Shown: piece by piece, positions 1-12,170 of the stretch
How positions within the stretch are numbered: the stretch's first letter is position 1
Layout of the letters: the number at the start of each line of letters is the position of its first letter
Assembly (NCBI RefSeq): GCF_963678635.1
Contig: NC_087071.1
Coordinates: 28,305,325 to 28,369,324 of the forward strand
DNA: 64,000 nt
Reading direction: 5' to 3'
Origin: Symsagittifera roscoffensis
Taxonomy: Eukaryota > Xenacoelomorpha > Acoela > Convolutidae
Position numbers and translations under genes: made by a program
The notes under the pieces: generated by a model
The model's input: only the letters and a program-made list of their open reading frames with translations
Told to the model about the DNA's origin: nothing
Databases searched by the model: none

Positions 1-477
1 TGAAAGGAAGCGGCTATTATTGTCTGGGAATAAGCTACGAAAAATCACAAAAAGAATTAAACGGAAAAAATGAATACAAAATAACACTTTTTTAAACCAA
101 ACTAAATATCACTGCATCTAAAACCACGGGTTTTAGGACAGTTTTCGAGCTTTAAAAAATCATACATTTTGAACTGTTTGTGAAAATTTCGGATTATCTT
201 CAAAAATTGATCTAAAACTTTTATGAAGGAGTATCATGACTTTAAATGGTTATGCTCCTACACTGAAATGGTGCAATTGGACGATTCAAGTCGTTTAAAG
301 CCATATGAAGTTTCCTGAATAGATAGGAGATCAAATGTCATAAGGTATTGATTTTGATAGTTAACTAAATTGATTCCATGACTTTTATTTAAAATGAATT
401 CTAATGCTTCCGATGAGTTATAGTATTTTTGTTTTTTTTCACTCTTGCATACCATATTTGTCAACAATGATTTCCTT
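1..477. other. No gene recognised; AT-rich flank
   Basis: No convincing coding stretch is seen. On the minus strand an AATAAA-like signal (TTTATT on plus, about 385-390) lies downstream of the possible terminal exon at 478-591. Confidence 0.4.
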
Positions 478-591
478 CAGCCGAAAACTTTCTTGATGAA
501 ACAGGTACGTTCCTCGACATCTTCAGCTCGCCCATGAGCATCATCAATACCTGACGGATCACCTTCATAATAACGTTCTGGACAAGCAGCC
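478..591 (-). CDS. Possible terminal exon of an unknown minus-strand gene
   Basis: Reading the minus strand from an acceptor ending ATAG at about 592-593, an open frame of 37 codons begins AACPERYYEGDPSG and ends FIKKVFG before TGA. Its codon use is more balanced than the surrounding AT-rich DNA, and a polyadenylation-like signal lies downstream. I do not recognise the family, and no partner exon upstream was confirmed. It could be a chance frame or a remnant. Confidence 0.25.
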
Positions 592-1296
592 TATAAAAAC
601 ATCCTGCTTTCTTTGCATCAATACCGTGTGAGAATTTGTTTGTTTTTAAGTTTTTTATGTGCAAAAACTTTAAAGTTTCAAGAACAATAAGCAACTATCT
701 TTAATTATCTTTTACATCCTGTCAACTATAAAAACAGCCTGTTTTCTCTGTATCTGTTTGAAAATTTGGTCTCCATGAAAATTTTATATGCAAAAACGTC
801 AAAAGTTGTAGATGTTTTTCTCCATTTGGGGACATTGTGCATTCGGAAGTTATAGATGAAATAAGGTTTTTGACAATTTATGAGGTGTCTCGTTGACTGT
901 GTAGCTTGAGCTTGCATGACAATACCAATTGTCTTAACGATGCGTGCTACAGTCGCCAAGCGAGTTTGTTGAAGATCATTAAAGTTGTTCTATCCCCTAA
1001 AACTTCTTTTTCTAACATGGGAGCATCAAGTGATTAAGATAGATCATTTTATTGAATGAATGTCTTTTTGAAAGTAACAAGTAAAGAGGTTTTTCTTCTC
1101 AAAAATTTGGAGTCGCTTCAGTTTGTTTTAATTTAAGTTTCACCCTAGGATGAAACAAATGGAGCGACTTCTCATTTGAGTTCGTTGCTTGAAAGGAGCA
1201 TTTTTTGGTTTTTGTTGCTTGTTTTTTCCCTGTTCCTTTTTCTTTTCATGCAAAACTTGCTGAGTCCCCCTCCAACTTGTTTTTTGATCATGCTTT

Positions 1297-2117
1297 TCAG
1301 TGTTTCAAGGCTTGTTTTGGTGTTTTCTTAGGGGTTGCTATCTCTATCATTTCGTGTGATGCATGAACAAGGATTTCTTTTCCAATAATTTTTGCTACCG
1401 CAACTATAGTTTTTCGATGTGGTGCAACTTGTCCAAAACCAATAGCCAGAAAGTCGAAGTCACTAAAACGATGCCTGTAATGTTCTAAGAAGTGTGGCAT
1501 TGACGCTTGATTATGATAGTACGCCTCATAACCCTACTCAGAAAACTGCTGTAATTTCAATTTTGAAGCAACTGTTCATCCTCCTCCCGCAAATAGTATA
1601 AGCCTACTGGTTTCTCTGCGCAGAAAAACCGCAATGCTCTAGATGTTTTTCAATTAAATCATCTAGAGCTTTTGCACTGATTTTTTTCACTGCTGCAAAA
1701 ATAACCGCTTTCATTGTTATCAATGACTTATAAAAAAAATGCTTTGCTCTTACGCACAACATGAATAAAAATGTTTTTCAAGTAAAAAAAAACATCCTTT
1801 GGGTTTCAGCAGAGATATGAATAGTGTAGTCGGTGGTGCTAATTTGTGATGTTAGAAAGCTATGAATACGACAAGATTATTTATAGCCAAAATGTTAGCC
1901 CCTCTATCTCTTACACTTTTAAAACCTAAGCTTCTGGGAAATTTTGGGCTCTCAAAAGTAATGCTTTCTCAAAAATACATCCACATTCAAAGAGCTTTAG
2001 TGAAGAGTCGATGCTGAAGCTGAAATTATCAAGATCTTCCTTTCTATTGATTTCGTTGAATACATTTTTCGATCTGACGATACTCAATTTTTGCGATTTC
2101 ACCTGTCTCTCTATCAC
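1297..2117 (-). pseudogene. Decayed coding-like stretches, unknown
   Basis: Three minus-strand open pieces (1297-1500, about 1590-1720 and 1926-2117) have protein-like composition, for example FGQVAPHRKTIVAVAKIIG in the first. Stops and frame changes separate them. No family is recognised. A broken transposon or retrocopy is the simplest reading, but chance frames cannot be excluded. Confidence 0.2.
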
Positions 2118-2281
2118 ATGGACTAGGTATATTCACCTAAGTTTAGGCTTCCTTCAAATTATTTTTTTTGTAATACACTAATTTGGTATCTGTTAGAATA
2201 TTTAAATAGTGCAAAACGTTGTTTCTGTCAATGCAACTCTCCTTTTGCCTTGTAGATTGATATCTTCGCTTGACATATTTT

Positions 2282-2414
2282 TAAAGCTTGCTAACGAGTT
2301 GGCAATGGAATCTTTCCTTGAGGCTGATGACACGAAGATAACAGTGAAGGAATCTTCGTCGCCTCTAAAATCGGCGGGTTTCTACTTGGTCTGTCAAATA
2401 TTTCATAAACTTCG
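2282..2414 (+). CDS. Possible exon upstream of the EGF-repeat exons
   Basis: A frame with balanced codons (contains ANELAMESFLEADDTK) ends at a good donor, CTTC|GTAAGT at 2415. It lies just left of the assembly gap on the strand of the EGF-repeat gene, so it may be one of that gene's 5' exons. Homology is unknown and the acceptor is uncertain. Confidence 0.25.
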
Positions 2415-2474
2415 TAAGTGAATTGTTGCTTTTATCCTTTTCAAAAAGGAATGTCATTATTTTTTTTTTCAACA

Positions 2475-2674
2475 NNNNNNNNNNNNNNNNNNNNNNNNNN
2501 NNNNNNNNNNNNNNNNNNNNNNNNNNNNNNNNNNNNNNNNNNNNNNNNNNNNNNNNNNNNNNNNNNNNNNNNNNNNNNNNNNNNNNNNNNNNNNNNNNNN
2601 NNNNNNNNNNNNNNNNNNNNNNNNNNNNNNNNNNNNNNNNNNNNNNNNNNNNNNNNNNNNNNNNNNNNNNNNNN
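2475..2674. other. Assembly gap (run of N)
   Basis: About 200 N directly abut the first complete 132-bp EGF repeat unit. The repeat array probably continues into the gap, so the repeat count in this assembly should not be trusted. Confidence 0.99.
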
Positions 2675-3466
2675 CCTGATAACGGAAATTGCCACTGCAA
2701 ACCTGATTTCGAAGGACCCAACTGTGAGACTTGCCAAATGTGGAGGTATGGAGGAGATTGTAGCTTGGACTGTCAATGCGTACAGTCCAACTCATTGTCT
2801 TGTGATCCTGATAACGGAAATTGCCACTGCAAACCTGGTTTCGAAGGACCCAACTGTGAGACTTGCCAAATGTGGAGGCATGGAGGAGATTGTAGCTTGG
2901 ACTGTCAATGCGTACAGTCCAACTCATTGTCTTGTGATCCTGATAACGGAAAGTGCCACTGCAAACCTGGTTTGGAAGGACCCAACTGTGAGTCTTGCCA
3001 AATGTGGAGGTATGGAGGAGATTGTAGCTTGGACTGTCAATGCGTACAGTCCAACTCAATGTCTTGTGATCCTGATAACGGAAATTGCCACTGCAAACCT
3101 GGTTTCGAAGGACCCAACTGTGAGACTTGCCAAATGTGGAGGTATGGAGGAGATTGTAGCTTGGACTGTCAATGCGTACAGTCCAACTCATTGTCTTGTG
3201 ATCCTGATAACGGAAATTGTCACTGCAAACCTGGTTTCGAAGGACCCAGCTGTGAAACTTGCCAAATGTGGAGGTATGGAGGATATTGTAGCTTGGACTG
3301 TCAATGCGTACAGTCCAACTCATTGTCTTGTGATCCTGATAACGGAAATTGCCACTGCAAACCTGGTTTCGAAGGAACCAATTGTGACCAGACGTGTCCA
3401 ACTTGGACGTACGGAGATGGCTGTATCTCGGACTGTCAATGCGTACAAGCAAACTCCTTGTTTTGC
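2675..3466 (+). repeat. Tandem array of 132-bp units encoding EGF repeats
   Basis: The unit start CCTGATAACGGAAA recurs at 2675, 2807, 2939, 3071, 3203 and 3335, an exact period of 132 bp. Units differ by only a few bases, including at synonymous sites. That indicates recent expansion or gene conversion. Confidence 0.95.
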
Positions 3467-3643
3467 AACATTGTCAATGGAAATTGTGATTGCAATGCTG
3501 GGTTTTACGGAGATTTTTGCGATCAGATTTGCCCACTTTGGTCACATGGTAAAGACTGTAATTCTCATTGTCAGTGTGTGCAAAGCAACTCACAGACATG
3601 TGATCACGTTTCTGGTGAATGCATTTGCAAGAGTGGATACTGG
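2675..3643 (+). CDS. EGF exon A: tandem 44-residue EGF repeats
   Basis: In frame from the gap to the donor TGG|GTAAGT at 3644. Each unit reads roughly CQMWRYGGDCSLDCQC, then VQSNSLSCD, PDNGNCHCKPGFEGPNCET, giving eight cysteines per unit. The last two units (after about 3380) have diverged, for example CPTWTYGDGC and CPLWSHGKDC. The exon ends in phase 0. Confidence 0.9.
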
Positions 3644-6600
3644 GTAAGTTACATATCAAAAAGTAATTAAAAATGGTTAATCGACGAGGGTCAATATCGC
3701 TTGTAAGGCTTACAAAAACAGCATATATGAGCTGAACTTAAAATGCATTATATCAGTGCATAAAATAAAACCAAAAAAACCTCTCTTTCCTCCCCACGAA
3801 TTTGGCTTAGCATTAACTTTAAGGTGTAATTAGCGGTTTTACTAAAAATATTGTTTGTCGTAGTCTAATTAGTTCGATTGTCAGTAGTTTGGTGGAAGGC
3901 ATTTAGAAGAATGAAAACAGCCCATTTTTATTTGTGTAGGGACTAGATTGTTCAAAAAAATGTGTACCAGGCGGTGGATTTTGGGGAGTTAATTGCGCTC
4001 AAAGTTGCCCGGATTGTCAGAATGGTGCAGTTTGCAGCATTTTCACCGGACAATGCGAATGCCATCCGGGTTATTCTGGCGAGTTCTGCGAAGCCCCATG
4101 CCGTATTGGCTTTTGGGGTGAGAACTGCGCCCATGAATGTCACTGTGAAAATGGTGCGGAATGTAATAGATTTGATGGTACTTGTGTCTGTACGCCAGGT
4201 TTCCAAGGAGGTTTTTGTGAAGAAATTTGTGAAAATTGGACTTACGGTGATTCATGTGATCATGAATGTGATTGCAACCAAACGAATTCTCTTCAATGCC
4301 AGCATGATAACGGCGTGTGCGTATGTAAGAACTTCTGGACTGGCGAGAAATGCGAAAAATGGACGTGCCCAGAAGGAAAATATGGAACACTGTGTGAACA
4401 AAATTGCACATGCGTCAACAATGGGATATGCGATTCAAGGACTGGAAGTTGTAATTGTCAGCATGGATTCGAAGGCGACATTTGCGACAAAGGTGAGAAA
4501 ATTATTAGGAAATAAAGCGAGGTAAGGATTCAATATGATTCAATGAAAAATCCTGAAAAAAGTTAGACAGCTTAATGGAATATTTGATTGTGAAAAATTT
4601 AGTTTGTACATGCAGAAACCGTTGCTGTAGTTTTCGACTTTTGTTTTTATTTTCAAAGTTGCAATTATCTTGTATGATAAATCGTAGTCCTAGAGCTATT
4701 TTTTCCGGCTTTCGAAGAGACGGAAAAATTTGAAGTGACGGAATATTTGAGCTCGGGGTGGTTTTTTTGCCTGACAAACTTTGACTTTTTAACTTGCACT
4801 TTTGACGCAATTTTTACGGAATCGAAAAGCATTGTTGTAATGAGCTTCAACTTATAAAGATATTTCACCTGTAATCATCTTTCGAAAAGGTATGGGGGTT
4901 AAAAGATTGCCAACATGCGATAATTTTATTGATATTATCGCGTACGCGGAGAAATTGTTCTAAATTGAGTTGCGACACTCCATTTAGTCTTTTTGCTATT
5001 TAATTGTATGCAAAAAAAATCAATATCTGAATTACATAGCTTTTGGTTGAATAATTTTTGAAAAGCTGAACAAAACTTCCCAAAGCTGAACAAGACTGAT
5101 TGTATCAATGTGAAAATTTCAAACCACCCATAACCTCACAAAATGATCAAAATTGAAAGTTTTTCAAAATAACCAAACTCCCAATGTTCAAACCACCATA
5201 ACTTTGAGAGAAAAAGTGTAGATAATCTTTTTTTAAGTTTGAGCTTATGTTATCAATATTTCAATACCATAGGGCTTCTCTTAGAAAGTGAATACTTTTC
5301 GAATTCCGATTTATTTTGTAAATAACAAACTTGTGTAAACATTCCTTTGTTTCATCATTCCTTCAAAAATGGTTAGAAAATCGAGACCGAACAAAATTGT
5401 TTTTTTTTTACCGAAGAACACAACCGAGAGGACAAAACTATCATTTTTGCATGAACAACGACTTAATTATTCTAAAAAAGAAAAATTTGGCTTCAAAACA
5501 TCCCGCAAAACGCCATGAGGGCATGTGAATAAACTTTGAAAACTAACTGTTGCAACATACAAGGAGTGACTAGTTTAAAGGTTTATCCAATGTCAGCCCG
5601 CAGTGACAAAAATGGATGAAAATTGATTGCATACAGAGAAATCTACCGATTAACGTAAGTACTAGAAACGATTCATCTACAACGATACTTCACAAGCGAT
5701 GATTGATACTATACAGACTCTTTTTCAACCAAAAAAAATGGATTTTAGCAACAAATTATAAATTTTTCTACTCTGTAGAACATGTACATAATCTGTAGAT
5801 AATCTGTAGGTAATCTTTAAATAGTTTGAATATAATTTTTTATACATTCTGTAAAAAATCTGTATGAAATTGATCATATTGCCTAAGAATTATGGGGGTC
5901 GTAACAATTCCAAATTTTTAGAAGCTGAAGCTTCTAGAAGAAGAAACTTAGCTCAAACCTGTCTTCTACTTGTTGTTCCAACACCACTGAGAGTTGTGTT
6001 TTTCGAGTGTGTTTTTTTTTCTACGCAAAACCAGCTACTAAAAAAAAATCATCAGATTATGGTTTCTCATTTTAAAGCCCTTCGTGGCGTGACTTCATTA
6101 ACATGAAAAACTCTGAAACATTTCATCAGCCTGGATTAAAAAATTTCTTTTGTTTTTCAGTCTACCTACAGCATTTATTTGGCAATAGAATCAGGGGCGG
6201 ATTTAGGGGGGGCGGACGCCCTACCCTCAGGGATTCGACACCCTGCCGACCCAAAGGGTCCCCCTTTGTACTATTTTGAGATCTCCATTTTTGGTGACGG
6301 ACCTTAAAGGCGCCTTGGGCGCCAGTATATACTAATTTTGAGGGGGGAGTGCGCGCCGAAAAAACGCATTTTTTTTTCGTAAAATTTTTCCAAAAAGTGC
6401 CTAAAAACGCTTTTTTGGCCTGTTTTTTTTCTAAATTTTGCCAGCGGCGCAGAATTTCGGCCAAAACAAAGTCTTTGTAGTGCTTTGGCAGAGCTCAGAA
6501 AATCAATTTGGTCGACCTACAAAAAAGGTCGACAAAAATTTCGAAGTTTTTAAATTTTTTAAAAATCCCCCCCCATCCCCATCGAGAAAATCCTAGATCC

Positions 6601-9085
6601 GCCCCTGAATAGAATGTAACTTCAGCTTAGATAGGCCGTTTTTAAATGAATTGCAAACTAATTGCTGATTACTCAATTCAATAGTAATTTTTTGTCGACT
6701 AAGTTTTGTTGCCTTTGTCCTCATAAAAGCAGAAAAACCAAACATTACGAGGCCAAACTGTATTTTGTGAATTGTAAGCCGATTCCGCAATAAAGACACT
6801 CCTTTTGTTTTTCTTTTGTTTTTTTCATTTTCTTTGATCGTTCCGACAAAACTTTAACATGTTTAAAGGCTTTTATCACAAATTTAGGAACATACAAACC
6901 CAAAATTATACGCCTATCCAGTGCACAGTTTGGCCTCTTAAGGAATTTTAAACAATTTTTTTTTTCATTTACAATGTGTTCGGATGCTATAGTAACCGGC
7001 TATTTTTCACTTTAGTTTTTGTCAAATGTTTGAAATGAAATTTAGAAACATCTGAAGATGAACAGTTGATGATGGTTATTGTGGCATCGGCAGTGTTCTT
7101 GGGTGTTTGTTTGCTTATATGCAGCCTTTCGCTGTGCTGCTGCTTTTGTTGTCGGAGATCCAAACCAAAGTCACCTGAACAGAAAAACAAACAACAACCT
7201 GAGATCTCAAACGTGATCGCTGATAACGATAAGGTAAGAGAGCCACAAACGTGTTCAACAAAATAAATATAATTTAACTACTTTTTACCTTTATAACGCA
7301 CAAACACATACACATACATACATATACACCTCAAATTACGTAAAGTATATGTTGTAAAAAATCTCCCTACAAAAGTTTTTTTGAATTTTATCTAGATTTT
7401 ATATTCATTTTTTGAGTCGTACAACGCCAAAACCTAGATCACTTTTTAAGAAATTAACTTGAATCGAACTGGATTGAGCTTTTTTAAACCAAAGTTAACA
7501 GAGTGAAAGGTCATATTTTTGATTTAACTCAAGTCTGACTTCAAACTGTTTTTTTTTCCACTCGGAATATATTTTTTAACAGCCTTCTTATAATTAAAAA
7601 TAAATACTTTTCATTTTATCGCTGGTTTTGTCTTTTATAAAACCATCCACAACAACCAATTCATTAATTTAGAAGTAAAAAATTTTTCTAAGTCGGCCCG
7701 ACATAGCTAAAAGATAGATTAATCTAAAAAATTTATGTAACTGACAACTTGAACAATTTTTTGATTGATGGTTTGAAAATGCTTAGAGTAATTATACGTC
7801 TTTTGAAGACACATAAGTAGTTCACTTAAAACGCCATGATATTCAATGGAAATGTTCACTTTTTGATACATTCACCAATCTGGGTTAATTTTATCGAAAA
7901 GCTTCTATATAAAAGATTATTGAATTCCGAATAGCTTTGTGCCTTTGATTTTTCTTCTAAAAAGGACACTATAAAATATTTTACTAAATACTTATCATTA
8001 GAGAAGTTTTAACTGAGCCTAAACACTCTATAGACAATGTAATGCATAAAATAAACAAATAGCTACTTGATTTGATTGATTGCCACTATTTCAACAAATC
8101 GTTTTGGTAATAAGCATTGAAATTTTTGTAAAAATATCTTTGGATCAAAATAATGCACCCAGAAAAAAAAGCAATAATCGTTATAGTTGAAATGAAGCAA
8201 TTATTATATAAAACATTTTTCAAGTCTGATTTTGTTTTGAATTTATTCCTTTAAAACTATCCTAGTAAGATGCAAAAGCAGTGAACCACAAAAATTCAAA
8301 AATTCTTGTTTTTCTTCTTCAATTTAATTTTTTCTCTGGATAGAAAGTACATGGGTTAAACACAATCAGGTCTAGAGAAGATAGTAATTAATTTGAATTG
8401 AATACTATCTTATCGGCGCTTGAACGCATCTTAATGAGTTACCTTCTTCGCTTGCGCAAGTTGGTGCTCTTTTATTGATAAGTTTTCTATATTTTTGGTT
8501 TATTACACATTTTGGAACTAACTTATTATCTATATACGATGTTTCAATTTTCGGAGAAAGTGATAGAAAATTTCTGCTTGGGGTGGATTTTTTCGGACGA
8601 AACTCTACTTCTTAAGCTGGCTACACCTAGCAACAACTTCTTATTACTTTCTTCCAAAGTCGGAGCATTAAATTTATTGCTATCTTTTTTATATGTATAA
8701 ACATTTATACACTTTTTCCCTGTAACTTTCCTAACATTTGGTAGTTGCTCGTCAGTTTTTTGAAAATCAAAACTTTCGCAACTGTAACCAAACACGAGGT
8801 TTATTGAAACTAATTGTTTTGCCCAGCACCATGGGTTCAAACAATTTAAACATAGCAATTTTAACCAAGATGAGTAAGATTGCTAGTTAAGGAAGGTTAA
8901 TTTGCTAAGATTAATTGCCTCAAAAAAGTACTTAAGTCATTCTTTGCAAATTTCAGAATGGCTTCAATGAAACTGAATCCAATGAAAAAAGTGTCGGGAA
9001 AAAAGGAACAAGAGCTGAGAGTACAATCTATTCGGAGCCGATGCCGTACGATCTCATCGACAACTACGTGGAGCCCAAAGTATAA
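2675..9085 (+). CDS. EGF-repeat single-pass receptor, MEGF/Draper/SREC-like (5' partial, 4 exons)
   Basis: Four phase-compatible exons are seen: 2675-3643, 3940-4492, 7046-7233 and 8957-9085. The ectodomain is a run of laminin/EGF-type repeats with Cys spacing as in the Draper, MEGF10/11 and SREC families. One transmembrane helix of about 24 residues (VIVASAVFLGVCLLICSLSL) follows, then a Cys/Arg-rich juxtamembrane stretch (CCCFCCRR) and a tail of about 70 residues. The tail ends in three tyrosine motifs: IYSEP, PYDLI and NYVEP. In that family such tails bind SH2 or PTB adaptors during engulfment or scavenging, so this is probably a cell-surface recognition receptor; that role is inference. 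No kinase domain is present. AATAAA signals lie at 9575-9580 and 9641-9646. Further exons may sit in the gap or in the 4493-7045 intron. Confidence 0.8.
3940..4492 (+). CDS. EGF exon B: non-identical EGF/laminin-type repeats
   Basis: Acceptor TTTGTGTAG|GGACTAG and donor AAAG|GTGAGA; phase 0 in, phase 1 out. It codes about four or five EGF-like repeats with the usual C-x-C and G-[FY]-x-G-x-x-C patterns, for example CHPGYSGEFCEAPC and CTPGFQGGFCEEIC. They have diverged from one another, unlike exon A. Confidence 0.88.
6192..6607. mobile_element. hAT-type MITE, 416 bp
   Basis: Terminal inverted repeats CAGGGGCGGATTTAGG and CCTAGATCCGCCCCTG are bounded by a perfect 8-bp duplication AATAGAAT (6184-6191 and 6608-6615). 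There is no coding capacity. Related copies lie at 28040-28436 and 44551-44898, sharing the internal GGCGCC and CGCGCCGAAAAAACGC segments. Confidence 0.9.
6748..6938. mobile_element. Small MITE, TIR CGAGGCCAAACTGT, 191 bp
   Basis: Inverted ends CGAGGCCAAACTG and CAGTTTGGCCTCT are flanked by TA on both sides, as for Tc1/mariner-type insertions. A 192-bp relative in reverse orientation lies at 30396-30587. Confidence 0.65.
7046..7233 (+). CDS. EGF gene exon C: transmembrane exon
   Basis: Acceptor GAAATTTAG|AAACATC, donor AAG|GTAAGA, phase 1 to 0. A short acidic stalk (ETSEDEQ) precedes a strongly hydrophobic helix, then CCCFCCRRSKPKSPEQK. The cysteine cluster at the membrane face may be palmitoylated; that is inference. 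Confidence 0.85.
7234..8956 (+). other. Intron of the EGF gene
   Basis: It runs from GTAAGA to TTTCAG. It is AT-rich with a short TACA/CACA tract near 7300-7330. No gene or transposon is recognised in it. Confidence 0.6.
8957..9085 (+). CDS. EGF gene exon D: cytoplasmic tail and stop
   Basis: Acceptor AAATTTCAG|AATGGC, phase 0, 42 codons and TAA. The last 20 residues hold YSEP, YDLI and YVEP. YDLI fits a YxxL/I-type SH2-binding half-motif, but no spaced pair forms a full ITAM. Confidence 0.85.
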   Translation, partial: NGFNETESNEKSVGKKGTRAESTIYSEPMPYDLIDNYVEPKV

Positions 9086-12000
9086 TTCATCCGTTTTCAA
9101 TTGTTAAGTTCACTTTCCGTCGTGAAGAAAAGAATGCTCGTTTTACTCGACTATTTTAATATCTGAAATTTCCTCTTGTTTTAACTTCTACAAATTTTTG
9201 AAAAACAAATCCAAAAAAATAGAAGAGGACTCTTCAGATATCATCGTACATTGTTTTCAACCTGTCTTATTGAACAATTTCTTTAAAATTTCTTTTTTGT
9301 TACATTACGGTAACAAATGGAATACTTCTAGATTGTTTCCAGCGTGTTTTGATTGTTTTTAGACTTTTTTCATTGAACTACTTAATGATTTTGTCAAAAC
9401 AAGTATCACCTGGAAAAAATTAGCAAAGTGAAAGATAACAATTATGCGTCAAAATTGCCTATCTAAAACCCAAGTAACAATTGTGATTATTACCATAATT
9501 TATGGGGGTATAACCGAAAACCCCCATTTGTCTATTTATACATATATCATTTAGCTCACCGAAATATTTTGTGTAATAAAATACAATTCATGAAATTTTT
9601 AGCTAAATTTTGGCGGCAAGTCATTTAAGTCTATTGTTTAAATAAATTTCTTTATTGTTGATTATTGTTATACGCCCAAAACAACAAAAAACTCATTTGG
9701 GCTTCGTTTTTCAATGAAAATATTTCACTGGAATTATTTTCAAACCAATCAGATTTGAACATTATAATTCAGTTTTTTTAAGAAAAAAGTTTAATTTTTG
9801 TTCGTATAACAGAAAATACCCATATCTCTATTATTTACAGTATATGGATATGTTTTTGTAGCAAGTATTTTTGTAAAAATAGCCTCTAGTTTTGTATGAA
9901 GTATATATTATGAAGTTAGTTTGATTAAAATTAAGTGGTATAATATTAGACTTGCAAGCATAAATGAATGATGATTCCATGTCGTATAACCTAGAAACTG
10001 TGAACAAAAAATCAAAATTTAAAAAGAAATTGGAAATGATAAATTTTGTTTACAGATGGACAATTATTTCATCGAATAAATCATTTATCACAATATAATG
10101 TTAAATAAAATTTTGATTATAAATTGAGGTTTGAGCCGCCATCCGAAGTCCAAAGTGAGTCTTGATAGTCTGCGCTCAGATAAATTGTAAATCTTGTAAA
10201 TAAATATTGTAGTTAATTAAACGAACAGATTCAAAAAGTTTTCTTGTTTGTTTGAGAAGTAAAAAGAATGATCAAAAAAATTTTTGTGCTAATTAAAACG
10301 GGGGGGGGGGGGGGGGTGGAGGAGGTATCGATTAGCATGTGTGCCTATTAGCATGCGTTAATTGCTTTAATTGGGTGTTCTTTCAGACGAAAAACAAAGT
10401 AGCCAAACTTCAAATAAATTCGACAACCACTTGATTCGTTATGGGAGTTAAAATAAAATTTCACTTTCGCATAACTAAAAATTCAGCTCAGTACATGCTG
10501 TTCGAAATCACAAATTTCAGTAAACAAAACGTGTAACTGCGAATCTTTAAACTACATTTTTTACATGGACATGCTAATCGGCACACACGCTAATAGGATG
10601 GCCCCCATTAAAACACAGGACTGTCGTGTTTTCGGAAAAACGGAACACTTACAAACTTCATCTGAAATACTTATCCGTTCGCGTTGTAAAAGTCATAATT
10701 GCTGAAAATTAAAGTTTCACTGTTTTTTATTAAGGCCCTAAGAAGAGCTGGACCGTAATTTTTTTTGGCTTTCCAGTAATTCAAAAATAAGACTTCGGTC
10801 AAATTTTTTTCAACCATGAAAAAATATTGTGCGGTCTTCCTGCGCACTTCATCGAAATGATGACAGTGATGGAAAAATTTTCAAACCCCAACGAGAGTTT
10901 TCAGGATTACTAACCATAAATCTATGGCTTTATTGGCATTCTGGAAAAAAAGGGGCTCCAAAAATGATCAAACGATGTCGACCCAATCAAAAGAGGGCGA
11001 CGGATTCACACAGGTTGCGCTAAAATCAGTATATTACTACTCAATTCAAACAAACTGACATCAACTGGATTAAAGAAAAAAGCAAGCAAAAACGACAAAT
11101 TAGAGAAAAGCATCATGTTTTGTGGCTTTTTTGTATCATGAGGGCATTTTTCTACTGTATAAATTAGGTACAAGTTTGACGCAGTACACTAAAAACTCGA
11201 AACTAAAAAATACGCAAAACAAAACTTGCTAAGAAACATGCCCAAATATGTCCAAAAGTCGTGGTTTGAGGAATCCTGTCAATAATTCGAAAATGATTGG
11301 TGCTAGTGTAAACTTAGCAGTAGTGCGTAAAATTGTGATCTAATATCCGACCTTGTAAATTTATTCACTATTTTTCGCCTCTTACCAAAACAGCCACATT
11401 CCTCTAGATAAGATCGGGGCTGAAATTGAGCAGAAAAAAATAGCGCGAGAAAAGTCCTAGTTTTTGAAAGAACCAATTCACTATCTCGTCCCCGCCACCA
11501 GTCTAGTTTTAGAATATTTTGCCTTTTTCCAAAAATTTATCAAAACCAATTAGGAAAAAAACAGGCTCTTTCCCCCCCCCATCTCACGCAAGCACCATTT
11601 TTATGGTGTAAAGAGGGGTTTTACAAGGTTAACCATAAGACCAAATATGTTTGCCATGGCCGATATAGTTCGCATGCCAATTTTTGTATTATTCGGATCA
11701 TGTGAACAAAATTTCACTAGTAAAATTTTGCAGGTGGGGGAAAAGGAAAAAGAGCCAAAAGGCAGTTACAAAAACTCCAAAAGGCATTCTTAATTTCAAT
11801 ATAGCATTAATATATCCTAACTAAAGCAAAAAGTTTGAACAAAAAAAACATGCAACAAGAAATCTTTGAACAAACAATATGCAGAAAAAACATATGCAGA
11901 AAAAAAAACAATATTGAAAGAAAACTACAAAAAATTTATACACAGTCGGTGACCAATACTACAAGGCTCTTGGCCGCAACCTTAACTTCAAAAACTTGAT

Positions 12001-12170
12001 ATACCAATATTTTACTTCTCGGAATAACCATCAATTTGTTTCGAAATTTCTAAAAATAAGTAAAGGCCGGATAAAAATTAATATAAATCGCTATAGGTCG
12101 AGAGAGTTATCAATGAAATCAAACAAGTCGCTGATAATAATCTCTGCGATACTCTGTAGTTAAACTGTAC
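9086..12170. other. 3' UTR and intergenic DNA between two convergent genes
   Basis: It starts with the EGF gene's 3' end (AATAAA at 9575 and 9641). An inverted-repeat element with a long G run lies at about 10291-10617. No further gene is seen. Confidence 0.5.
10291..10617. mobile_element. Inverted-repeat element with poly-G edge
   Basis: The left arm (TTAAAACG, a run of 17 G, then ATTAGCATGTGTGCC) is matched in reverse complement by the right arm (GGCACACACGCTAAT, then GGCCCCCATTAAAAC). The arms are about 50 bp with some mismatches. No ORF is present. The exact ends and target duplication are not resolved. Confidence 0.5.

Larger units (their letters stand above)
4493..7045 (+). other. Intron of the EGF gene with two small transposons
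   Basis: It runs from GTGAGA to an acceptor ATTTAG at 7045. It contains a hAT-type MITE (6192-6607) and a TA-flanked MITE (6748-6938). No further EGF exon was recognised, and the phases of the flanking exons agree with a direct join. Confidence 0.6.

Noticed and set aside
2675..3466. CRISPR-like regular repeats
   Set aside because: The units are 132 bp with no spacers and encode EGF repeats in a eukaryotic gene.
2418..3647. Other long frames through the EGF repeats, on both strands
   Set aside because: They are kept open by the 132-bp periodicity (a multiple of three). Only the frame with regular cysteines and a matching donor is coding.
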